Shown here: piece after piece, positions 24,448 through 36,611 of the stretch
Layout of the letters: every line of letters begins with the position of its first letter
Numbering within the stretch: the first letter of the stretch is position 1
Assembly (NCBI GenBank): GCA_028622995.1
Contig: JAJQJQ010000011.1
Coordinates: forward strand, 3,162,001 to 3,226,000
DNA from: Panagrolaimus kolymaensis
Lineage: Eukaryota > Nematoda > Chromadorea > Rhabditida > Panagrolaimidae
Reading direction: 5' to 3'
Length of the DNA: 64,000 nt
Program-made: the position numbers and the translations under genes
The notes under the pieces: generated by a model
Database searches by the model: none
The model's input: the letters and a program-made list of their open reading frames with translations, nothing else
What the model was told of the DNA's origin: nothing

Positions 24448-27108
24448 TTAACGTTTCTTTTGGCTTGTTTTCTTCGATGCTTTTTTCTTTCCATTTGTCG
24501 CTTTTTTATTCTTATTTTTAGCTGCAAAGAATTTCTTTGGAAGAGGATTTTTTGATGTCTTCATTAATGCCTTCTTTGTTTTTTCTACGGCAGCTTGATT
24601 ACGTGAATCATCTTTCTTTTGTGGCTCCTGTTGATTCTTTATAACTCTTTGTTCACGAATTCGAAGGGCAGCACGATTTTCAATGGAAAATTCAACAATA
24701 GGTCTCTAAAAAATAAAGGATAAAGTAAATCATGCATAGAGATGTGCATGAGCCCTTGCAACGCTAGTGTTCCCTTCCATTTTTTTCTGCCATTTTGATT
24801 TATCGAAACATTAAGGTAGAAAATTAAAACAAACGTCTTTATTATTATTATTATTAAGACTTATAATATGTATTTTTCATGCTAAATCCGAATTTGTAAT
24901 TTTTATAACAAGTTTATGTCTTGTAACACCTTCAAATTAGCAAAAATTATAGTTTTTCGCCTCGTTAACCCCAACTACCGCCCCCTTTCGTCAAGTTACT
25001 TATACCATCAGATAGAGCATCAAATTTTACATATACAGAAAAAATATCAATCTCCCCAAATCACCCCATCCCATTCATTTTAAAGAAAAACTATTGAAAT
25101 ATATATAAAATCCTTGAAAAAAATGCTTTTTTGATAGGAAAATGAGTTTTGGCATTTTGCTCCAAAGAACAAACCTTTGAATTGCTCCTTCGATGAAGAG
25201 AAGCAAGTGTGTTCCCGGCAGAAAAATTTTCAATTTTTTTAATTTTTGGATTCAGATTACTCTCTTATTTTTAAATCTTAATATAATGAAATTTTCCAAT
25301 ATAACTAATAGCGACATGAGGAATCTTTTGAGACAAAAATTATTCAATTTTGACAACAGTTGAAAAAACCGTGCACGTCTCTAATCATGCAAAAAATAAA
25401 AAAACAAACTAACTCTATCTTTTTTGAAAATATCAGGATTATTGTTAAGCTTTTTCAAACAAGCCAAAGCATCTTCATGATTTCTGAATTCAACAAATGC
25501 ATAACCTTTTGAAGCTCCAAGCTTTAGTTTTCCACCTGAATTGTTTGAAAGTTTCTTTCGCATAGTTCGACATTCAGTTACATATGCTTTTGGATTTTTT
25601 GTTGCTTCTTTGCAAATCTTCATCAATTCTTTATCATCCACAGTGAAAGGAACATTATGAATCTAAAAAGAAATAAATTATAAGGTTTAGCTTAAAGCTC
25701 GTATAATAATATACCGATAAGCGAGTAGGAGATACAAACATGTGCAAGTTTTTTAACTTTTGTTTAGTAGCGCTAAGTAAAGCAGCTCTTTTAGCTGCAT
25801 CCTCTTCAGACATATCATTGGCTTGAGCACTTTCAGGTCGAATAAGAGATACACGAAGCAAGTAAAGATTACGATTATCAGTTTGAGATTTTTCTGGTTT
25901 CTTAAATTCGCCAGCTTTATCTTTAGCAACAGCTCGATAACCAAACGCTTTACGACCATCAATAAGAATACCATCGCCCTAAAAATTATAGATTTATTAA
26001 AAGATAGACGCATAAAATAAACTACTGCTTCTAATGCATCGAGAACTTTATCAGCTTCTTCTTTTTCTTTAAAATGAACAAATGCAGTACCAGTTGGATG
26101 ACCAGAATCCTTGAATGTGCAAAGAATAGCTAATGTTACTTCACCAAACTTTTCCATAGCTTCTTTAAGTGATTCATTTGTAACACCAAATGATAAATTA
26201 CTAAAATATAATTGTAATGCAAACTAAATTCCTCTCGAATTTACCGTAAGAAGATAACTCTGCCTTCTTCCACAGCTTGATCATTCTTTTTGGGTTTATC
26301 AAGATTGGTTTTAGATGATTTAGCTATAGGTTTTTCATCTTCAACATCTTCTTCTTCATCGCTCTCTTCATTTGCTGGTTCATCCTCATCCTCCTCAGAT
26401 TCACTATTAGTTTCGCTTTCATCCTCCATAACTGCTTCATCTTCGCTTTCGCTGCTTTCAACTAAATCTTCAAATTCGGGTGCAGAGCCATTGCGAGCTG
26501 GTTTTTTCTTAATAAGTTTTTTAGGTCGATTTTTAATTTTGATTTCTTGTATGCTTTTAACATCATCTTGCTCACTCTTATTCTCATCATCATTAAGCTC
26601 AGCTTCAACTTCCATTCTAAGTTTTTTAGCTGCGGTCTCTTTCCCTATAATACGGTTAACAGTGAAAATATTATTTATGTATGGGATAACAAACCTTCTT
26701 GTTGATTAGTAATATACGTATTTTTATCCATAGAAATTTCAACTTTTAATTTTCTCCCTTTAAAAGGCTCATCATTAAGAAGTTGAATAGCTCTTTCAGC
26801 ATCGCTTTTGTTTTGATATTGAATGAAGCCAAAGGGGGCGTTAGCATCTTTTTTTAATTTACTCTTAGGTATAACAATTTCTTTCAATTTTCCACACTTT
26901 CCAAAATATTCTTCAAGTTCTTCACGTTTAGTCTAAATTTAAGAATTTTTTTAAAATTATAAATTCCCAAAAAATCAGAACTTACATAATCATCTAATCC
27001 TCTGACGATTAGCCTCCAAGCTTTAATACCTGATCGAAGCTCATTAAACGTACGCTTTCTTGGAAAATTTGGATTGAAATTTCCCGATGGACGTGATAGG
27101 AAATCCAT
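24448..27108 (-). CDS. rbm-28: RBM28/Nop4-type RNA-binding protein, full-length copy
   Basis: Multi-exon gene from the ATG at 27108 to the TAA at 24448-24450. RRM 1 spans the first intron: WRLIVRGL, then APFGFIQYQ as the RNP1-like block. A strongly acidic Glu/Asp/Ser linker follows (about 26290-26500). RRM 2 has VIFLRNLSF (RNP2) and GTAFVHFK (RNP1). RRM 3 has IHNVP and KGYAFVEF. The tail is Lys-rich and nucleolar in character (PLPKKFFAAKNKNKK). This order fits RBM28 and yeast Nop4, nucleolar factors for 60S ribosome assembly. A TTTTAG acceptor lies two bases before the start codon, as for a trans-spliced or downstream operon gene; MSS4 lies 303 bp upstream on the same strand. The last intron (24706-25413) is 708 bp because it contains a hAT element. 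A partial second copy lies at 56329-57571. Confidence 0.92.
24729..24736. repeat. hAT target-site duplication, left copy
   Basis: ATCATGCA directly before the TAGAGATG terminus; identical to 25384-25391 on the other side of the element. Confidence 0.9.
24737..25383. mobile_element. Non-autonomous hAT element in an rbm-28 intron
   Basis: 647-bp element with the terminal signature of the hAT superfamily. The left end begins TAGAGATGTGCATG and the right end, read on the other strand, begins TAGAGACGTGCACG: 12 of 14 bases match. It is flanked by an exact 8-bp direct repeat ATCATGCA (24729-24736 and 25384-25391), the target-site length of hAT elements. The interior has no transposase frame, a short (ATT)n run near 24841-24856 and a C-rich patch near 24965-24990, so it needs a transposase from elsewhere. 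The host intron minus the element and one repeat is 53 bp, a normal size here. The paralogous intron at about 57238-57298 has the unoccupied site TGCATAAT at the same place. Confidence 0.93.
25384..25391. repeat. hAT target-site duplication, right copy
   Basis: ATCATGCA directly after the element's right terminus (CGTCTCTA), identical to 24729-24736. Confidence 0.9.
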
Positions 27109-27411
27109 AGCTAAAACTGCTGATTAATGGGAGAATATTATGAAAAAATATATATTTCTTCAAACAACTTAACCCGAGTTTTCGTCATGAGAACTATGGA
27201 ACTTGGAAAGAAATGAATGCAACCATTAATGATTATGTATGTAGAGAGAAAGAGTGAGATGTTGTTCCCTCTTCTTTTCTTTTCATATTGCCTAAATCAA
27301 TCAAGAAAGCACATTAAATTACACATAATTTGTTTTTCATTCATTTATTCATTATTACTATAAAGACACACAATACAAAATTACAATACAATATACAACA
27401 ATCACATATTA

Positions 27412-27915
27412 TTATGGAAGATATTTGACACGTTCAACAGCAACATAAAATTTCTTATTATCATCAGTTCGCCATCCAAAAGGTCCGAATTCACAGTCGC
27501 CACAAACCAAAGCTTTGACACCTTCAACAGTTTGCCATCCAACGGTATCAAAGACCAAGTCACTTTCTGTATACCACCATTCAGTAATCTAAAAAATATA
27601 TTCATCACAAGTGAATGATATGAAAAGTAAACTTACAGTTTCACTGCCAGTACCACTGCCAGCTCCAACGCTCATATTTTTCAGGACTTTCTTAGGTTCT
27701 AAAAGAGAAAGTTTAAAAATTTTTAGTAAAAATAATAAATTCAAACCTTTTACGATGACGACGACATTGCTTGGAAAGATGAGTGATTGACAACGACGGC
27801 AGACGATACTTTTTTGATTCTTGCCAGCAGCATTGACGATATTTTTACGATCAACTGGTTCACAAACACCAGTACATTTATCATTGATTGTTTTTCCAGC
27901 CACGCTGAACAGCAT
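27412..27915 (-). CDS. MSS4/RABIF Rab-interacting factor
   Basis: Three exons encode a small protein of about 120-130 residues. Exon 1 holds the first zinc-binding half, VCRRCQSLIF, after a short N-terminus. A small middle exon reads KKVLKNMSVGAGSG. The last exon holds DLVFDTVGWQTVEG and the second zinc-binding half, CGDCEFGPFGW. Two CxxC pairs with this spacing and the conserved FGPFGW block are the mark of MSS4/RABIF, which binds nucleotide-free exocytic Rab GTPases (Rab8/Rab10) and acts as a chaperone for them. The first ATG is at 27913-27915; the frame extends upstream only with non-ATG codons. It lies directly upstream of rbm-28 on the same strand, so the two may be co-transcribed. Confidence 0.92.
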
Positions 27916-28607
27916 TTTTGACACTAACCAGAAATGAATGAGAAGGAAGAGAATATGCCGACGTCCACAATAAAGCTTTGATCAAAAATGGAATATATTA
28001 CATTGACGCTCTATTCCTTTTATAAAAAAATGGTGGCAGAAATTTGAATAATTTGAAATTAGTAAACGATCAAGAAAAAATTTCGATTTCTGAAAAAAAT
28101 AATAAACATATTTTCTCCCTAGTTTTTCCTTCAAACTTTTCGCTTTGGCGTATGTTGTAATTTGAATGTTCCATTTTTTACAAGGTAAAAAAGAGATATG
28201 CCTGCCTTCTTTTTGCTTGAATGTGAAACACAAAATATTCTTAATTGGACATCAATGATTGAAATAAACCTAATTTGTTAATTATGAGAACATTATCTAT
28301 TATAAATAAAGTACATTTTAAACTTGGTCTTTCATGTATTATTACTGACTAATTCGATGATTTTTATTTTTAATATTAAAAATAAACCATTGACGTATAG
28401 TTTACATTCTGTATATAGCTGACACGTTGTTCTTTCACAATAATACTATAGTTTAGGTGCCATCATATTTCTCAGGGGAATTCTAATTTATTTAACTCAA
28501 CATTATAAATTATTATGAAAAGCGAAAATCAAAACAAAAAAGTTCAACACACTTTACATTTACAGTTGGTTATTATTTAATTTATTTAATAGAAATATTT
28601 CATAAAT
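27916..28607. other. Divergent intergenic region, MSS4 / serpentine receptor
   Basis: 692 bp between two divergent start codons. AT-rich, with no coding segment I can support; presumably carries both promoters. Confidence 0.5.
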
Positions 28608-29661
28608 ATGGCAGCTCTATTTTCACCAACAGCTTCATTGATTCAATCATGTATTATCATAATTCTTCAATTAATTGTTGGAAGCTGCTTTGGTTTTATA
28701 TTATATTGGCATTTGATTGCGAAAAATAAAAGACCCTTTTCATTAGAATTTACTTCCTCACTTTGCTGTTATGCCATTTCTGAAGTTGTTACAACATGCA
28801 TTTGTATGCCGTATATGATTTATCTCATTATTTTTTGGCAGCCTGAAATCGCAACTTACAATGCGTATTGGTTGTTTTTTACTGGCTGTATGCAATCCCT
28901 TGGAATGATAACGAATCCAGTTACAGTATTTTTTCTTGGTATTGATCGATGTGTTCATATTTTAAATCCATTTTATGCTAAAAAATTAAATACTCTAATA
29001 TTTTGTTTAACTATTGTTACAATGGTAGTATTGGTAACGATTGACGGGATAATTCATCTTATTCTCTCTTTTCCTGATTCAGAAATAACCGAATGCAGAA
29101 GTTTTGGTTGCTTACTTACAACTCAAAGCGGACAAGTTTATACGGTTTTAAGAATTTTACTTTGCACCGCTAACATTATCGCTGGAATAATTTTAATTTG
29201 GCTTGTAAAAACCAAAACAATTGCGAAAAAGGCAACTATGAAGGTTTGAAATTGCATTTAAATATTCTAAATTTTACGTGTAATTTTCAGACAACCCGCT
29301 TAGTTCTCATGACAATTCTCATGGACCTTATATTTGTTTTTATTCCACATTTTACTTCCTTCATTTTATTTACCGTAAGACTAATTAAGCTTTCTTACTT
29401 TTCTTTCATGACTTGATTTATTTTCAGATTTATGGAATAAATATTACAAAATTTATTGGTCCTTATAGTTTATTTGTCACATCAATTAACTCATCCTTTT
29501 GTGCCATAATGTATTACAAAGCGACGAGTAAGTTTTTAGTTTAATAACATCATTTTTTTATAAAATGTCATAATTTAGGAAAATCAATGAAAAAGCCAAG
29601 GAGTATTGGTCGAAAATCAAAACCTAGCATTGCACCGGTTATGGTTGCCATTGAAAAATAA
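28608..29661 (+). CDS. Seven-transmembrane serpentine receptor (nematode GPCR)
   Basis: About four exons give a protein of roughly 310 residues with seven hydrophobic segments: TM1 in the first 40 residues, TM2 at SLCCYAISEVV, and TM3 ending in the segment FFLGIDRCVHILNPF, a DRY-loop equivalent typical of nematode chemoreceptor families. TM4 and TM5 follow, then TM6 in the exon near 29290-29375 (LVLMTILMDLIFVFIPHF) and TM7 near 29430-29525. The Lys-rich cytosolic tail ends at the TAA at 29659-29661. The extracellular loops carry Cys residues that could form the usual TM3-loop 2 bridge. It belongs to the large nematode serpentine receptor group; I cannot fix the subfamily (srbc, srx, srsx and others are possible). 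The ligand is unknown. It stands alone, not in a cluster. Confidence 0.82.
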
Positions 29662-32600
29662 CTTTTAAGAAGTTATTATTATGCATAAACTTAAAATAGT
29701 CTAAATACTTTATAGGGATGATGATGATAAATGACGCTTAGTAGATACTAAGGGTATGGTGCTTGTAGCTTTTAATATAACAGAATAAATGACTAATAAT
29801 TAATGGTTTTAAAAAACTACAAAAAGGCATTTTGTTTAAATAAAAATAACTGAAATGAAAATTTACAAAATTCATGGCTTGAATGTAACAAACTCCTTCA
29901 AATTGAGACTTTCATGTGTCCAACTAATCAAATAGACCTTTCATGTTCGTTTTTTTCCAATGGAAAAGAACTCTAATTTGTTTTCCTCCTATTTTTTTTT
30001 ACGTAATTGGAGAAACTCTTGATAGTGATTTATGATGTTTTGAAGATTCATTGAAAATTCAGTAATGGATTAAGAAGCACTTTTTCTTCTTCAAGTGTTT
30101 TCATCCGGTCAGCAGCTTTTGAATAATAAAAAATGCGTTAATGTTTCTAAAAAAAATGGAAGAGCTCTTCCTTATTTTTAGTCGCGCAACACGCATTCAA
30201 TTTCCGTTTTATGTTTCATGCTTAAATTAGAGAGAAACCTCACTCAATCCTTAGACCGACGAGAGTGGAAGGAAAAAAAAAAGATTACTATTTTTGCACT
30301 TCATTGAAGCACATTTGAAAAATTTAAAAAATTTTTTAAATGTATACTTTTTTCTATAAAATTTGAAGCTAGCGCAAACCCAAAACCTTTGATAAAAAAA
30401 AACAAGTTTTTGGACGTTTTTCTCTCTCAGAAATTTGATAACTTATTTAATTCGAAACTTTTGGGTGTCAATTGATATTCATTGAAGGTAGAAAGAAGTT
30501 TCTTAATTCATCTATCGAGAAAGAGAGAAAAAATGAAGAATGATGAGAAGAAAAAACTGGGAAGCAAACAATGTTCAAGTGAGTGAATGGTCGTCATCGA
30601 GAAGATCACTATCGCTTGCTTCGGGTTTTTTTTTCGTATCCTCAAAAAAAATCATCTTTTTCCATTTTCTTTTTTTATTTGAAAAAATAATTTACTCTCT
30701 AAAAAACTTTTCCAATATTTGTTTTTTTTTTGTCGCCCCTCTTGTTGGTCATACATCCTACATTTTCTTTTTTCCGGTCATCATTGAAAAGAAGAAGCAT
30801 CAGTAATGGCAGCGATCATTATATGTATGTCACCTGTTACCTCTCTTCTTTCAACTTTTCTTTAGCATTGAATTATTTCTTGGTCATTTCAAAATAATTT
30901 TTACACCAATAATGACATCTTTCTTTTAGCTTTTGAGAAAATTCTTTAAACCTTTAAAAAAGTTTGGTGAAAGCATTTGTTTAATCTTTAGCCAACATTC
31001 GAAGAATGAAAATTAGGTTGCACTTACTTGATTGCGGTTTTCTTCGATAAATCAATTTATTTTTTAGAGAATCCATAGTTGTGCAACAACAATATTTTTT
31101 GTTTACCCTTTTCTAATTCCCTTCCACAAATTGCTTGCACCTTTTTTATCATTATTTTGTACGTCTTTAAAAAAAGCAAAGGCCTCATTTTTTTGCTCTC
31201 AAGTTTTTTTCAGCAAATTTTTTTATTCAATAAAAAAAAATCGGAGACCAGCTGGAAGTAGTAAAAAAAATAAGAACGCGTCCATGTGCTTCGCTAAAAA
31301 AATTGTTATAATCCCCTCTTTTTTTACATGCTTGACTTTTAGAAAAATGGCTTTAATTCTTGCATAATTTTTTTTTTGCTTTTATTTTACGCCGTCTTTC
31401 GATAAAAAGAAAAAAACTAAAAATATAATTCTTTACATATTTTTAAATGTGTATTTCCTCTTTGTTTTTTTTATTTTGTTGTCATTTGGCTGCTGTAATC
31501 ATCCAAAAATCTTTTTTTCTTTTTTTATCCCATGAGAATTTTAATATCCAATTTTAAAGTATTTTTTTGATGCTTACGCTTTTAAAGCAACGTTTGGGTG
31601 TAATAATTTTTTTGACAAATAAGGAAAATATTGACGCCAGCTGATAGTTGTTGTGATGTCGAAGTTTATATAAAATGATGATTCAAAAAAATAATAAAAA
31701 AAACCCTTGCTATAAATTGTGCTTCCATCTATGGTTTTGTCTTAAAAAATGGGGCGCGTTGTGTCTTCTTAATTTTATTTTTGATGATTCATTAAAAACC
31801 TGTAGTGCCTCTGTTTTAAAATGACCGTCGCAAAAAAAAAATGTGATAAAAATAATGGAATTTTCATTTACTATTGACACTTTGAGCAAAAAGCGATAGT
31901 ATTATTTTTTGTTTGTTTGATTTCCTTGAGGTTACCATTGCAATGAGAAAACCTTCAATTTTCCAAACCAACAACAAATGTTTTTTTCATCGCTATCTAA
32001 AAAATCCCCATACTTTAAAATAGATTTTTGTTGTTGATATGTTTATATAATAATAATAATAATCCGAGATTAATCTTCAAAATAATATTAATCGCCTGGT
32101 TGAAGCAAGCATTGTGTCGTTGATAACCAATCAATCATTCATTTCATTTATTTTTTTCAATGTCTTTCTCTGCTGCGCCTGGGGTTTTTTTCTTCTCCTT
32201 TTTTATGTCTCGATCAATCGATTTTAGAAGGTCGTTTTTTTATTTCTTTTTTTCTTTTACCGAAGTACGAAAATGACTCATTACGTTTAATCGAACGATT
32301 GCTTCTTTCTTTATGGAGAGTAAAAAAATAAATGGTACCCATTTTTTTATAACAACCACAACCTTTTTTTTGAAGTGTCTCTTCTTTGAAGGTTTGAAAG
32401 CGCAAAAAAAGAAGACTGAAAATGAAACTTTTTTCTTTCTTCCAAACTTTTTATAGGCCTTTTTTTATTGTCTTCTTGCTTTAGAAAAACAATGGTGAAT
32501 GATGTTACTCGAAATAAAAAAAAAGATGCATAAAAAAAAGAGAATAAACCTTATTTTCCCACGAGAAATGCATATCTCTCAATTTTAGCTTTTTTTTCTT

Positions 32601-33550
32601 CCTCCTCTTTGGCTTCGTTTTATTTTTTCGCTTGTTTAACTACAAGCAAAAGCAAGCGAGCAATACTGAGCTGTCTGTCGTCAACTAGAAAGAAAGGCAA
32701 CAAGCTTCTTTGGTTTCTTCCTTTCAACTATCGTTTTTTTATGTTGCGGCTAAAAAGCCTGAAAAAAAAAAACATGAAAAACTTTAAAGCTTTTTTGTTT
32801 TCCGCACAAAAAATAAATTGCGACTTTTTTTGACACTTTTTTTATCCTTCTTGAATATCCTTTTTGTTTTTTATTCTAAATATTGCTTTGTTTTGTCTTC
32901 GCTCGGCGGCGTGTCATTTGTTATATTGTGTAAACTTTGCCATGATGATTGTACGTGTAATGATAGAATTCAAAAATTTTTAAAATATAGATTTTGCAAC
33001 AGTCGGTTGGAAATTAATTTTTGGTTTGTCAAAATTTAATCCATTTCTAAAGCTTAAACTTTATTTCTGTATTATCTCAAACTCAGAATTTTCCTAATGT
33101 TTATTTTTAATATATTTAAAAGTTTAAACATAGCGTTTTTTTTCTTCGTTTGTTAGCTGATTGCTAAATGTTTCTGTTTTTTTACACGTTCCTCAAACCG
33201 AAACCCTCCTTTTTTCTGTCAAAAAAGGAGATTGTTGAATAATAAATGCATTCATATTTGTGTTATTTTTTTTGATTACTTTTTTTCTGCTTTCACCGTT
33301 TTTTATTGCCTTTTTTCCCAACAAAAAAGCCCATGACAAATAAGTAAATATAACCCATTTAAAATTTAAATTCATAAAAAATGTATCACAAATATTTTTA
33401 TTTCGTATGGTTTTTGATTATCGTGAATTTTTTTTCAGGTTTTTGATAAAATTAGCTCACATTTATTTTTCAAAATGTTTTTTCTATATTGTCCTTTTAT
33501 TTTATGTGCATCATCATTCCATCGCATTTTTTTATTTTGTTTTCAGACCC
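29662..33550. other. 3.9-kb intergenic region upstream of CYRI
   Basis: No supported coding region. AT-rich, with long T runs, a short (ATA/AAT)n microsatellite at about 32048-32063 and a few GC-richer spots (for example near 32165). Non-coding or very short first exons of the CYRI gene could lie here, because that gene's first visible exon begins right behind a splice acceptor. Confidence 0.45.
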
Positions 33551-34689
33551 ATGCCTGAAATGCGGCGTACAGGCTCTTGCAGTGAAGCAGTCAGATTAAT
33601 TTTGAGCGGACATAATTCCACTTATGATTCATTTAATTCAATCGATGTTTTTCTCGATGTTGAACATGCTTTACCTACAGAACAAGAAAAATCCGTGTAT
33701 GATTTAGTTAATAAAGTTTTATTAGAAGCTGAAAAAGCCGTAGTTGATTTAATGAATTATGGAAGTGGGGCTATGCATGATGTAAAAAAAGCTATAGAAA
33801 GTCCCGAGAATTTGCAAATCCAAGAAGAAACATTACAAGTTTTACGAAGATATTTTAATAAAACAAGAGATTATTTTGAAGTTGCAACACGGCTTCGGCA
33901 AATTGTACCTAATTTATTATGGAATCTTTGCGCTGGACCTTTACCACCTGCAGAACAAATTGAGAGAAGTCAAGCTCTTAGCCTTCAATTCGCTCATATC
34001 ATTGATTTTGTTAATCGATTTGATGCAATAAAAATGCAAACACCTGCGTTGATGAATGACATAAGCTTTTATCGGTAAATTTTCTTTTCTTTTTCATTCG
34101 ATTTTACTCTTCAATCGTACTTGAGTAATTAACTTGACTTTTCTTTGCTTTTTTTTTTAGCCGAATGATGATGAGATCTGATTCAGTTGCTCAATCATCG
34201 GAAGATGCAAACATTGAACAAGCAAATGAAATATTGATGTTCTTTTCGGATGCAACTCCAATGCTTAGATGTTTGGTAAATGCAACAAGCGATTTTGTAA
34301 AGCAATCAGAATTAAGCATTTCAAATACAACAGATACTTTGGCTACTTTTGTTTACGTAAGTTAAGCTTAATATCAAAATCGAGGATTAAATAAAATTTA
34401 ACTTAAGATTTCTCGACATATGCTTGAAAGAAAAATGAATGTCGATAGAATATCAACAGTCACCCAAGATTTTTTTATAAGGGTTATGGTTGGAGCTTTT
34501 ATTCTTTTTGATCATACTGATCCAAATGGAGCTTTTTGTCGACAATCACCAATTGATGTTCGAGCTATTGTTAGTGTAATAAAATTAAATGATAAAGAAA
34601 GTGAAAGATATCTCAATGCCATGCGATATACAACTAAACATTTTAATGACCCTACTACTCCTAAATCCATTAAAGCGTTATTCAATTGA
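33551..34689 (+). CDS. CYRI/FAM49, CYFIP-related Rac1 interactor
   Basis: Three visible exons (33551-34074, about 34161-34356, and about 34409-34689) encode about 335 residues. Matches to FAM49/CYRI run the whole length: VFLDVEHALPTEQEK near the N-terminus, then EREQAL-like and RFDAIKMQTPALMNDISFYRR in the middle, EILMFFSDATPMLRCL, FFIRVMVGAFILFDH, and the final MRYTTKHFNDPTTPKSI. CYRI proteins bind active Rac1 through a basic pocket and restrain the WAVE/Arp2/3 machinery. The vertebrate protein starts with a myristoylated MGN motif. Here the first ATG lies four bases behind a TTTTCAG acceptor and gives MPEMRRTG, so either an upstream coding exon is missing from my model or the worm form lacks that lipid anchor. 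It converges with cdc-42. Confidence 0.9.
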
Positions 34690-35347
34690 ACAATGTATGT
34701 ATAAAGTATCTCATAAAAATCTCAGGGTTGTTAAAGCTAAACCGTTTCTAAATCATTTTTTTACCCCGGTCATCGTAAATTTACTTTAAAAAGTTTTCAA
34801 AAATTGCACAAATAAAGATATTACTTCTCTCTCATTTTATAAACAGTAAAAATGTAAATGCAAACGACAAATGATTATCCAAACTTTATATGAAACATAA
34901 TCTTGGCAACAACAAAGATATTTTAATAAACACTAAAACAAAGTCAAAGCTTATTAAAAACAAAAAAACACGTTCGATACTTATGAATTTTATTTCACAA
35001 AAGTATAATAATTAAAAAAAGAAAATGGGCATTGCATAGATTTTTTTTCATTAAAAAACGTGTTGATTCGAAAATAATTATAAAAATTTAAAGTAAAAAA
35101 ATATTAAGATGAGAATCGCATCTTTGATAGGGTATTAAAAAAAGAAGAGAAGACTGAATGTTCAAAATCAAAGCGAAAATGAAAGCTATGCAAAGAATAT
35201 CATAGTCGCAATGTATTTATATATAAATTATTACAATAAAGAATGATACATAGAATTAGACAGAAAAATAAAACAGAAAAGAAGAAACAAACACGACCAG
35301 GATAACAAAAATTGGCAAAGGCACGACAATGATTTAAGTATCAAATT
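34690..35347. other. Convergent 3' region, CYRI / cdc-42
   Basis: 658 bp of AT-rich DNA between two converging stop codons. It should contain the 3' UTRs of both genes; AATAAA-like signals occur on each strand. No coding segment seen. Confidence 0.5.

Positions 35348-36611
<1,264 letters not shown>

Noticed and set aside
24737..25383. Extra exons of rbm-28 in the long intron
   Set aside because: The paralogue shows exon joined to exon with a short intron, and the extra DNA is explained by the hAT element.
33407..33550. In-frame extension upstream of CYRI giving a hydrophobic N-terminus
   Set aside because: The extension is T-rich intron-like DNA ending in a good TTTTCAG acceptor, and CYRI proteins have no such leader.
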